Shown in pieces: positions 10,541-20,694 of a stretch of 64,000 nucleotides of DNA. This DNA comes from Cannabis sativa. Taxonomy: Eukaryota > Streptophyta > Magnoliopsida > Rosales > Cannabaceae. The notes beneath the pieces were generated by a model. The model had not been told where the DNA came from. It saw only the letters and a list, made by a program, of their open reading frames with translations, and did no database searches. The DNA lies in the NCBI RefSeq assembly GCF_029168945.1, contig NC_083602.1:63880600-63944599 (forward strand). The letters are read 5' to 3'. The translations under genes were made by a program, and so were the position numbers. Numbering within the stretch: the stretch's first letter is position 1; each line of letters starts with the position of its first letter.

Positions 10541-13427
10541 TGCAATTTTTTTTCGTTTTCTTTGATTTTTCATGCTATTTCATGGAATTAACTTCCGATT
10601 TTTTGTGTAGTTTTGTATTTTGATTTTTACTTTTCATATTTCAAATCTAATTATCAGAAATAAATTAATTTGAATTTTTTAAAATTAATTTTAGATATTA
10701 GTGTAATTTGAATTTGAAAATAGGTAAAAATCTATCTTTTTGCTTAATTTTTTTTATCTTATTTTTAAATTTGATTATTTTATCTTATTTTTTAAATTTA
10801 AGGTCAGATATTTTTTTAATTTTTTTTTATCTTTTTTAAATAATTTGACCTTGTTTAAATTTAAAAGAAGATTACTATAATCATGATATTTTGAATAGAG
10901 ATAAGATTTTTTTTTTGGCTAACTTTTAAATTTTGTTATTTTTTTTTATTTAAATTAAATTATAAAATCAGAAAAGGATATTGATTTATTATTTTTTATT
11001 TTATTGAATATTTAATTTATAAAATAACATGAAATTTAAAAGGTGGTTAGCAAATTTTTTTTTTGAAATGATATTTAGGTTAGTTGAAACCTAATTTTTC
11101 AAAAAAATTGTAGGTTTAATTTTAAATATTATTTTATTTCATTTAAAAATCCGAAAATATTTTTTATTAATATTTATTTTATTTTTCGAAATTAAATTAA
11201 TTAATTTAAATTAAATAAATCCTACATCCAACTATCCAGTTCAACTTGTTGCAGGAGTATGTGTTTTAGCTTATATGTAAGTTTTATAAAACCTATTATT
11301 GCCTGATCTAAATTGCCATGGTTAACTTGTTGACAGATCCAATGATCTGATTTTAACCCATGGTTCAATTGTCAATAGGTCAAGTAAATAATTTGTAACA
11401 GGTAAATTTTACATTCTTCTTTCATTTGTGTATGACCTAGTAACATGATATGGTCCATCCAAATCTTTGTGCCTGTGTGAGCCTATATGTTTATTTTGTT
11501 ATAGATATGCATATAGGTTGTTGCTAAATAAAATGTCACACCCTGATAGATTTTATTTAGGTCCATTTAGTTTATTGGGCCTATTCAATTAATAACAGTT
11601 GTTCATTTTAAGGTTAAATTCTTCTCTTTTGGGCCTTATGTGAGAGATGGGGGCCAATAGAAGTGGGTACGACATACTGAACCCAGCTCCACCTCACACG
11701 AACTACCCCAATTGTGAAGGCCCATTTGCCTAATTTGAATAACTGTACTAGGTTAATTAAATTAGTTTAACCTAATAAAAATTGATTAGCAACATAATTA
11801 ACTTTTAAAATATATGGAATTTATTTTCATTTTAATATTTTAAAGTTAATTTTAAGAAAAACACTGTTAGTTTATAATATTATTTCTAGATAAAATATTT
11901 GTATTTTTCTTGTATTTAATTAAATAAAGAATTTTAACTAACTAGATTCTTTCTGAAGCTTATTTTAATTATTTCATTAAATATTCCTATTTAAGTTATA
12001 AATTAGTTATTTTTAACTGATTTTTCTTATCAACTTAAATTTGAATATTTTTTGAATTTAAAATTAAGTTGAGGAATTCTAGGAATTGGTTATTGAAGAT
12101 TCATGAGATATTTTTTAAATTAATTTTAAACTTAAAATGGAATATTTTCAAAATTAGGTGGTTACAACTTAATTTTGATATTTAATTGAATTTAAATTTG
12201 AAAATATTTAAGTTTTTTTTAGATTCTTTCAATAACAACTTAAATTAGATATTTTTCAAATTTTTGAAAAGATACTTAGTTAAATTGAGATATTGTCTAG
12301 ATAGTTATTTCTAGACTAGTTATTATTTCTAATATTAAAATAGAAAAATATCATAGATTGTGAAATTAATTGTTTTATAATTAATTTTGGTACAATTCAA
12401 GTTAAGTATATATTTTTCCTAAGTATTAAACTAGAATTAATAATTAAGCCTTCTCTATAGTTAATTATTTATTTCTTGAATTTAATACATTTAATTAAAC
12501 TAAAAATTAAATATCTAAGTTGATTTTCATCATGATACTTAAATATTATTATTTTCATGATATTTAATTCAATAGAAAATTATTTTAAGTTGGAAATTTT
12601 TATAACAACTTAAATTGGAATAATTTTCAATATATTTTATTTATTTTATTAATCAATATTTTCAAAATTGCATTTGATTATGCAAGATGATTTTGAATTT
12701 ATCTTGAAAAATAGATTAAAGTTGTAAATTAATTATTTTAATTAATTTATAACCAACTAAAATCAATAATTTTTTCATTAAATGATTAATTTAAAATAAA
12801 TGAACTAAAATATATTATTATTAGAAATTGAATTAATTAGTCAAAGATAGCTAGTATTTTTGCTTGAAGTATTTTTCAAGTAATTTTTTTTAAGTATTTC
12901 GAAAATAGTATAATTTTATACTTTAATTTTTCGAAATACAATATATATTCTTATAGAAAATTTAAATTTGAGTTGCAAATTAATTTAAATTAATACAACT
13001 TAAATTAAATAATTTTCTTAATATTTATTGGAAAATTAATACTAAGATGGAAATAATTCAATTTATTTTCATAACCATCTAAGTATAATTTTCTAAATAT
13101 TAAATTAAATTCTATTTAGAGTTTTATTCTAAATTTGAAATTTAATGAATATATATAAATAAATAATAGAAGAAAATACATTTTAAATAATGAGCTTTAT
13201 TATTATTAAGATATTCGATCTCCATTATTAGTTTTACATAGCTATTGTTTTAGTGAGTAATACTCCCTAATGGAGGAACGTTCATTAGCAAGTTAGTGCC
13301 GTTTAATCTCGAAAGATAAGTATATTTGTAAGTTTTTATATTAGTATTGATTACCCTAATGGTGGCGACTATATTTGACTTACAAAAGTATGAAACAATG
13401 GTGGGAGCTCATGAAATAGGAATGACC

Positions 13428-13563
13428 TTGACTCTCGCCTAAACGGGACAACGTCGGATTCTCTTTTCGATCGAATAAAAGGTTGCTAGAATGTGTATTA
13501 TTTTAGATGAGCTAACAACTCTATTCAATGGATGATAGCTTTGACTCTCTCCTAAACGGGACA
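13428..13563 (+). repeat. Paired leader motif upstream of gag
   Basis: Two near-identical 23-bp words with core CTAAACGGGACA lie at 13428-13450 and 13541-13563. The pair is conserved in copia-B (49611-49633, 49724-49746, complement) and, weathered, at 220-241 and 331-352. Confidence 0.75.
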
Positions 13564-13725
13564 CTGATATCAGTTTGTTGAAAACCTTGGAAATTGTTTA
13601 GGATTGTATGTTTTAGTATTTTCTCTTGTCATTCCTACTTGTTATGTGCCAATAATTTCTGAATTAGATTTTGTGTTAAACCATAATTGATTTCTATTTA
13701 TTATTTTGTAGTATTCTGTATAGCC

Positions 13726-14577
13726 ATGTCAAATCCCATGTTATCACTCTTGACTGAAAATAAGCTAAATGGATCTAACATCCCTAAATGGAAAGAGAAT
13801 ATTAATATTGCTCTCATAGGTGAAAGTGCCCTGTTTGTGTTAACTGAGCCGTCTCCTGAACAGCCCGGTGACAATGCAACTAAAGTTGTTAAAGAGAAGT
13901 TCGAGCATTGGCAGAATGCTAACAATAAAGCTCGATACTTCATGCTTTCCAGCATGGTTGACACCTTGAAACAAGATTTGCAAACACTGTCACGACTGCA
14001 GAAATAATGACGAAGTTAACTGAGCTATTCAGAATGGCATCTATCCAGTCTCGCTTTGACGCGACAAAGAAATTCATCAATGCACGGATGGAAACCCATC
14101 ATAATGTGTGTGATCACCTGCTCCAAATGGCAAGTTATTTCTAGGAAGCCCAGAATCATGGTGGTGAAATGGATTAGACAACTCAAGTAAGTCTTATCTT
14201 GAATAGTCTGACTCCAGCTTTTCTGCCCTATACATCAAATTATGTCATGAATAAAAAGGAGCAAGACTTTCACACGTTAGTCAATGACCTTCAGACATAT
14301 GAAAATTTGATTGGAGGACCCAAGAAGAAAGGGAGTAAACCTCAGAATTCTGGAAATGGTAATGGGACGATCAAACCTGAGGAACACGTTGCCTCTACTT
14401 CCAGACCCAAGACAAAGAAGAAGTGGAAAAATACCAGGAAGCAAGCTCAAGCTGTGAAAACAGTTAAGAACAAAAAGGCTGCTGCTCCTGGTGATACACT
14501 AAAAGGAAAGTGTTTCTACTACAATGAGAAAGGCCATTGGAAACCCCAATGTCCTAAACTTCTTGCAAAGAAACAAG
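13726..14577 (+). pseudogene. Copia-A gag (capsid/nucleocapsid), broken
   Basis: The product would be the capsid/nucleocapsid that packages retrotransposon RNA. The ATG at 13726 opens MSNPMLSLLTENKLNG, a standard plant copia gag start, and not the upstream ATG at 13687. A UBN2-type gag domain follows (HWQNANNKARYFMLSSM, then after a frameshift near 14000 TKLTELFRMASIQSRFDATKK and NSLTPAFLPYTSNYVMNKK). Two in-frame stops lie near 14142 and 14175. A zinc knuckle is visible near 14509 (CFYYNEKGHWKPQCPK), but the second Cys of the CCHC pattern is Tyr. Gag is therefore non-functional, and no protease frame follows. Confidence 0.9.
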
Positions 14578-14680
14578 GTATTTCTTTCTATAAACTGATG
14601 AGTTTTAGTGAATCATTATTAAATTGGATTATTAATTATGGACTACTAACCTTGTTTATTTGTTTTTCTTCTTATTATAG
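14578..14680 (+). other. Putative intron at the end of copia-A gag
   Basis: GTATTTCT directly after the gag lysine-rich end, a perfect TACTAAC branch-point word at 14644-14650, a pyrimidine-rich tract and TTATTATAG at 14680 together look like a plant GT-AG intron of 103 nt. Confidence 0.5.
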
Positions 14681-15452
14681 CCCAAGCTGCTTGAACTCAG
14701 GTGCTATCTTAGTGAGTTGAATCGGACAGCTGGACAAAGGAGTGAAGTTCGTCCAAGATAAAGATGAAGCTCGTTTATTTATTTTTGAATTAATTGATTC
14801 AGTTTCAGAACAATTTTGATTTCGATTATTAGTTTGGGATTTTTATTCCCTATTCTTTTCTCATAATGTTGCAAACAATTTTTTTTTAAAATTTTTTATT
14901 TTTTTTATTTTACAAATAAATTGCAATTTATGAGTTGAGCTTCATCTACTTTATCTTAAATAACAATTACCAATTATATTTATATGTTTGTATGTGTATG
15001 TATTTTTATTATTGATACAAATTCTATAGTTATTTAAACTCTTCATAGAGTTATTACTACATAAACACTAGAAATTATTTCTATGTTTATGAATAATTGT
15101 TAATTCTAAAACAATTATTGAGAATTTGTTTAATAAAAAGATCTTTTGATCTGATAGGGGTGGAGAAAAAGTTAAGAATAATATGCAGTTCAACGATCTT
15201 TTATATATCTAATGAACTCTGGGTTATATTCAACTCCACATAATCTCTATAACACTTAGAGAATCATGATCTCTATAACCTTTAGGGGTGGATCATAATC
15301 TCTATATACTTAGGGGTGGACTTTATACCACAATACTCCCTGTAAACACATATTTTTTTTCTTTAAACATGGAAGCAATATAATGAATTAGCTATTATCA
15401 GAATAAATGCTTGATCTTGATTACATGTTCCAGTTTAGATTTAATGTTGTAA
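14681..15452 (+). mobile_element. Copia-A internal region with integrase relic
   Basis: No open frame is present. At about 15141-15175 the words AAGATCTTTTGATCTGATAG and GGGTGGAG translate as a copia integrase core motif (KIF-stop-SDRGGE), with a stop inside it. The same relic occurs in copia-B near 48430. The rest is A/T-rich. A CACTA interrupts this region at 15453. Confidence 0.7.
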
Positions 15453-15468
15453 CACTACTACAAATTAC

Positions 15469-15521
15469 ACTATTCACGTCGGTCAACGCTACTATTCATA
15501 GCGTTGACCGACGTGAATAGT
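15469..15521. repeat. Perfect 23-bp hairpin next to the CACTA end
   Basis: Arms 15469-15491 and 15499-15521 are exact inverted repeats around the 7-nt loop CTATTCA. It lies 16 bp inside the left end and contains the GTCGGTCAACGC word. A shorter palindrome, CGTCGGTTT/AAACCGACG, lies near the other end (about 19636-19657). Confidence 0.85.
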
Positions 15522-16073
15522 ACCCAAAGTATAGGACGCGTCTGTTTAAAAAACGGCTTAATAATATTTAATTAGCGTCATTTGGTAAAATGACGGTAAA
15601 AGTAAAACAGACGCAATAAAGCAAAATTTTTAAAAAACTTGCTTTTATTTAGCGTCTGTTAGTAAATGTCTATTATTGTTTTTTCAAGGGTTTAAAAGAG
15701 ACGCAAAATGAATTTGTGAGAAATATAAACTGACGCTAATTTAATAAATACCCTATAACACAACAAACACATCACCACTACTGTTCATACACATCCAAAA
15801 CCTAAACTCTTCGAATGCTCTGGCGAAACCACCCTCGTCCCTTCCGATCGTCCCCTTCGAATCCGACCAATGCTTTCTGAAAACCAGCCTTCATCCTGTC
15901 GGTCGTCCTCTCGAAAATCAGCCTCTCGTCCTTTAATTTCGATCGTCCCCTTCGAAACTTTCCACATGAACCCCTTCAAATCCAGCCCAAAATTTTGAGT
16001 GAAACATTGCTTGTTTGCGCATTTTAATTTTGTATTTGGCTAACAAGAGAATGTTTTGAATCCACTATTTCAG

Positions 16074-16247
16074 AAGCGTCCATGGCTTCGGTATTGGAGG
16101 AGCTTTGCCCACGAAGAGGGATTTAAACAAATTTGTCAAATGGCCAACGAAAATTCGGCTCGGAAGGAAGAAGAGAATCCTTAAGCAGAGGTTGAAGGTT
16201 TCACCACAGTTGAATCAGTTCACCAAGACTTTGGAAAAAAAACCTTG
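16074..16247 (+). pseudogene. RPL7A: Captured exon of 60S ribosomal protein eL8 (RPL7a)
   Basis: The reading frame gives FGIGGALP, then [19 protein letters not shown] and LNQFTKTL. This is the characteristic N-terminal stretch of eukaryotic ribosomal protein eL8 (L7a), a large-subunit protein. The exon is preceded by a pyrimidine-rich ACTATTTCAG acceptor and followed by a GTATGA donor, so it came with introns. Damage includes a small deletion just before FGIGG (the family has RPKQ there) and an extra A in the 8-A run near 16235-16242 that shifts frame at the donor. Only one exon is present and no ribosomal protein could be made. The parent gene is not in this window. Confidence 0.92.
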
Positions 16248-17478
16248 GTATGATCCGTAACAACCATTTTTGTTGATTTTCTTAGTTATGAATTGGATAA
16301 GTTCTTTTAGACTGGAAATGAGTAGAATGATATATAGGCTCTGGAAATGGGTTATTTGATTTGTTTAGATTGGAGCTGGAAATGAGATAGTGATAGTATA
16401 TGTGGATAAAATTAGTTTCGGTTCCCTCACTTGATTATTAATGATTAATAATTGGACTACTCATCACTCAAAAAACAATTAGTATATTTTGATTGTTGCC
16501 TTTGTGGGATAATGTATTTCTTTTATCCTATATTCTAGTGCACTTTTAAGTTGGTTTCTATATTATTTACTTGTAGTGGTCTTCATATTTTATCCCGAAA
16601 TTTGTGGGACTGATCCTAGGGCTTCTGCACTAGAGGCAAACGTAGAGGTGGAGGCGAGGCGCCATTAGAATCAACTTCAGCAGGTTCTCAAGTAAGTCCG
16701 GTTGTTACACTTGTGTTTTGGGATTTCTTAATAAGCCGTTTTTCTTTTTTTTGTTCTCATTTCTGATTGGGTCCCATTTTATTAGAGCATAAACTTCAAA
16801 ATGATATTTAAAATGAAAAAGAAAACACCAAAAGACTCTTCAAACGTCTGCACCTAAAATTTGAATCGTGGCAAATATATGTTATTATCCTTACAAAGTA
16901 ATTAATCAAGTAGTAGGCTGTTTAACAACATTTTAATTAAAAAATTAGAAAACAAAATCTGTTCTTTTTGTCATATTGGTGAACAAAGTTTATTTCAGCA
17001 GTGGAGACTTAGTATAAAAAAGCACATGTCAATTTTAGTGTTTATTCTTTTTGTCATATAATAATTTCCTGATATGATTAGTTAATAGGTGTAAATTTAT
17101 TTGCTGAAATAATTTGTTCTATCATCATGGTAATTCTCTTGTAATTTATATGCTAATCTTGTTACCTTTTTCAACTTTTTACCAATAGGAAAGGAAGAGT
17201 AAATTATTGAGTGTATATACAGAACTAAACTTTTAAGATTTGTCTTAGAATCGGCAATTATGACTATAGCTAGCTACTACCACTTCTTGTAATATTACAA
17301 AAAAAAAAATCACAAACTCTTTAACTCAATGCAAAACAAAATTATTGATAAAACATGAGTTGTTCCATTTAGAGAGTGGGAAAGACTATTGATGTTATCT
17401 GAAACTTGCCTAACTCCTCTTGGAAAGTCAAGTGGAAAATTAAGTCTCAGCACTTATAAGAAAAATGAATTTTAGTAA
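16248..17478. other. CACTA interior, intron-like DNA of unknown origin
   Basis: No family is recognised here. A short possible exon at about 16631-16690 (frame RGKRRGGGEAPLESTSAGSQ) sits between AG and GTAAGT-like signals. The remainder is A/T-rich, as expected for captured introns or flanks. Confidence 0.35.
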
Positions 17479-17660
17479 TCAGGTAGGATTATCACAGATC
17501 TCCAATAAACATATGCATTCGATATGAGGAGTGTGTGGGAACATGTCTACTGGCTGTATACTCTTTAGCTTGTAGCACCTTTTTATATTTTTCTCCATCA
17601 CTCCATGATAGAGGTAATCAAGATCACATGCACAGGTTGCAGGATTGCAGGATTGCATGA
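17479..17660 (-). pseudogene. Captured C-terminal exon of an RNA m5U methyltransferase (TrmA/RlmD-like)
   Basis: The minus-strand frame reads SCNPATC, then DLDYLYHGV, and ends with QPVDMFPHTPHIEC and LLEI before a stop. SCNP plus DMFPHTPHIE are the signature motifs of the SAM-dependent uracil-5 RNA methyltransferase family; the Glu in HIE corresponds to the general base of the family. In plants the nearest relatives are nuclear-encoded organellar-type or cytosolic TrmA-like proteins. Only the terminal exon is here, and its 5' side shows a small duplication (GCAATCCT twice) at the exon edge. It lies opposite in strand to the other captured exons, which points to a separate capture. Confidence 0.78.
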
Positions 17661-17712
17661 CTAAACATAAACATATCATTGAAAGAAAGTGAATTAATCT
17701 ATGTAGTTTCAA

Positions 17713-18846
17713 TTTTCTTTTCTATGATACCAGATATTAAAGTTTCTGATTTTATACTTATATAACATTTTAATCATGACATGGTTGGTCTTTTGTAGGT
17801 ACTATAAATTTAATTACTTTTATTTTAAAAAAAAACATGAGTTGTTCATGTAAAGGTTGGAAAATTAGGTGAACAGTTTTGCAACTGTTTGAAGAAAAAA
17901 ATTGTTTACAGTATTCTTTCAGTAGTCTTAATCAAAGTGATAGAGCTAATATATATATTGATTAGCTTAGCTTAGCTGTAGAAAAATGAATATATGTGTA
18001 TAGAGATTGATAATGCCATAGAGGTTTTTGGGTATCTCTCGGTGAGCACCAAAAAATCTATTTAAATAAACATAAAAGTAATATCCTATCCATTATGAAG
18101 TAATGATGGTCATATATTTAGGATCATAGAGTAATGAATGAATAATATTATTGGCATGGGACAAAACTGTCCATTCAAGTTTACTAGTGATGAAAACCAA
18201 GTTTTCATTCAATTATATGTAATTACTACCCTTCAATCACATGATTATATCATTAACCTCATAATTAGCTGCATTAACACAAGGATAGGACACTCTTTTT
18301 TTTTCTTGGCCATGTGCTCCTACTTATTACAGAGAGCATATTATATTGATTCATTTAGCACTCCCACGCACCCAACTTTTTTTTTCAGAGAGATTCGAAA
18401 TGCTTTGATAAGAATATATGTATATGTATGTAATAGTGAAAAAGAATTAAAAAATACAAATGCAAAAATACTTGCGGCAAACTATGATTGCTTATGATCT
18501 TGTGCTTTTTTTCACTGGTTCTCTAGCTCACTACCTCACAACCTTTCCACATATACAAGACTATAGCAGAAATAGAGTGAATATGGAAGTTTTACAGTCT
18601 GCTTGTTTTCTTTCTTTTAGTAGGAGTTATAAGGTAATGGTATTGTAATCCATTTGCGACCAGGAGAAGTAATTTACAATATCCTTATGATTAATTAGAA
18701 TTCAGTCAGTTTGGTGGAGTAGATTATGCTGGCTATCTAGTACTGTATTTCTTGTAATTTTGAGTTTTTTACTTATTGCGCCATTCTATTTTGGTAACAT
18801 TTATTTGAGACTTGGATATTTAGTTTTTCCTTTTCAATGACTATAG
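17713..18846. other. CACTA interior, no gene recognised
   Basis: This is A/T-rich sequence. A 119-codon open frame at 18138-18497 has low-complexity, membrane-like composition and no family resemblance. The final ~100 bp before 18847 looks like an intron ending in TGACTATAG. Confidence 0.4.
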
Positions 18847-19007
18847 GGATAACATACAGCTGTTGAGGCAACGATATTACTATGCAACTTGGAAAGCTGA
18901 TGGGACACGATATATGATGTTAATAAACGTTGATGGATTCTACGATTGATAGAAGTTTCAACTTTAGAAGGGTTCAGATGAGATTTCCTTGCAAATCTAC
19001 AAGCGAA
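18847..19007 (+). pseudogene. Captured exon of mRNA capping enzyme (RNA guanylyltransferase motif I)
   Basis: The frame gives NIQLLRQRYYYATWKADGTR and continues with YMMLI. The KADG is motif I (KxDG) of nucleotidyltransferases; the lysine codon at 18893-18895 is the residue that would carry GMP. A 2-base loss after GFY shifts the frame, after which IDRSFNFRRVQMRFPCKSTS completes the exon. This order matches the guanylyltransferase domain of plant mRNA capping enzymes. It is flanked by TATAG acceptor and GTATGC donor signals. It is a single broken exon with no promoter or neighbouring exons, and is not functional as a capping enzyme. Confidence 0.9.
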
Positions 19008-19713
19008 GTATGCTTTCTATAATTTTTGAGATAAAATTATTCTTGGACCTTATTTTTTGAATTATTAAGTACAAGGTTACTACTCTTTGTTATAGTATAT
19101 TTTATGATTGTTGCTATTAATTTTTGCATTATGTAATTAGTTTCTAGTTAGTTATTATGATACATGGAATATAAATTTTAGGATCGTTTCTATTAACAAT
19201 TTTGGTATTATGCAATTAGTTAATAGAATTAATTACTAATTTTATATAAGTTTTATAAACGTTGTTTTAATTTTTTTTGTATCATGTATTTACTATTATA
19301 TAAAATCGTTTTAAAATTTAAAAATGCAAGAGGAAAAAATGCATGAAAATTTGCAATTTTTCTTTACATACATTTATGCTTCATTTTATAACTGACGCAA
19401 TAAGTTAAAAATAAAAGTATTTCAGCAATTTATATGTCATTTTAAAACCGACGCTATAAATTTTTAGTGACAGTTTTAAAATGCCACAAACGATTTTGCG
19501 TCATTTTCAAACTGACGCTGAAAATGAATAAGAAGAGTGTATATTTTGCGTCAGTTTTTAAATGAATTTAATTGTTTTTTGCGTCATTTAAAAAATGACG
19601 CTAATAAAAAACTATTTGCGTCTACGGTATATACGTCGGTTTTTTAAACCGACGCAAATTCTTTATATGACACTTAAAAACCGACGAGAATTGTACTTTT
19701 TGTAGTAGTGTAA

Positions 19714-20694
19714 TAGATAATGATACCAATAAAGTTCTTTGATAATGTATCACACTACCTTAATTGAGTGGGAGAATTTTAAAACTCTTTACCCATCTTC
19801 ATTTGGTTGACACTTGTGATAGGAACTTAAGAACACTACTGAGAAAGCAAATCTAACCATTCATGTGGATAGAAATAACTTATCAGAATTATGAGAATAA
19901 GATAGGAGAATTCTTGCATAGTCTATTCGAATGACTTGAGCCAAGATTTCTAATCCTCATAACATTTTATGGTATCTTAATTTGATTGCTTAATCTCTAG
20001 CAAGTATTTTACACTTCAAATACGAGACTCCAATGTTGATGACTTAGTCTTAAAGAAACTTACAGTTTCAGAGCAAGACAATAAGTCACAACTAGATATC
20101 CCTCCAAACAATAGTAAGAGGTTAAAAGTATTATTTAACCAGACACCTACTATTGAGTGGGAGCCATCTGAGATGTAATCCAATAAGGAACATTAGGAGA
20201 TACTCAAGAAAGATTTATGAAAGTGATCTATATGTTAGATATTAAGGAAATATATATTAGTTATCCTTATATCTACACCAACACATTAAGAATTTGAGAT
20301 GGTGGTTACTCTGGGGGTGGAGGAGTTATTCTAAAAGAGTGTAAAAACCGTTCTATAATTATTCAAGCTCCACCAGAGAAGATTTATAACTTTGTAAATT
20401 CGAAATTACCAGAAAGTTACTTTTACTGAAGAAAATTCTACACTGTACTATCTCAGTTCCAAATTTTAAAGTATGAGAGATATGTCTTCTGTTTATTCAG
20501 ATGTACTTAATAAGCAGTAAGGATTTCAGTATCCCTTGATGAGTAAAGCATATAGTTAAGGATGTTTCATAATGTTTTATGAACGTGGTTCTAGAAATTT
20601 GGGTAGAGTCAAATATACTACACTTGATCTGAAGATCAAGACAACAGATTGATTAGAATGCACAACTTGTTTTATGTTAGTGCAAGTGGGAGTT
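19714..20694 (+). mobile_element. Copia-A internal 3' end with polypurine tract
   Basis: This is decayed RT/RNase H sequence without open frames, ending in AAGTGGGAG (20684-20692) at the LTR. It is the partner of 7233-8160 (about 18 differences by eye over 930 bp). Confidence 0.85.

Larger units (their letters stand above)
10065..13725 (+). mobile_element. Copia-A untranslated leader (3.7 kb)
   Basis: This long, mostly A/T-rich leader lies between the primer site and gag. It is collinear with 49430-53056 (inverted) and partly with 1-1620. Distinct islands are a G/C-rich stretch (10315-10540), a moderately conserved block near 11540-11720 (found in copia-B near 51610-51830) and two copies of an ACTCTCGCCTAAACGGGACA-like motif (13428-13450, 13541-13563) just before gag. 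It has no convincing coding frame; the short frames around 10299-10573 lie in the G/C island and have no family resemblance. Confidence 0.85.
15453..19710. mobile_element. CACTA transposon, 4.26 kb, carrying captured gene fragments
   Basis: The ends are CACTACTACAAAT (left) and the complement of CACTACTACAAAA (right), flanked by the 3-bp TSD TAA (15450-15452, 19711-19713). Both subterminal regions (about 300 bp each) hold many GACGC/GCGTC words, the kind of short repeats that En/Spm-type accessory transposase proteins bind. No transposase-like frame is seen, so it is non-autonomous. Its interior contains exon-like pieces of at least three unrelated cellular genes in two orientations (16074-16247 plus, 17479-17660 minus, 18847-19007 plus) with flanking intron-like DNA, so capture was from genomic DNA. 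This is the structure called a Pack-CACTA. Confidence 0.92.

Noticed and set aside
10299..10573. Overlapping frames of 73-88 codons on both strands
   Set aside because: They coincide with the G/C-rich leader island; frames open on both strands and no protein family is recognisable.
15785..15979. Minus-strand 64-codon frame in the CACTA
   Set aside because: It sits upstream of the RPL7a exon in repetitive TCG/CTTCGA-rich DNA; no family match on either strand.
18138..18497. 119-codon frame in the CACTA, considered as transposase or captured gene
   Set aside because: Low-complexity, hydrophobic and without any transposase or known motif.
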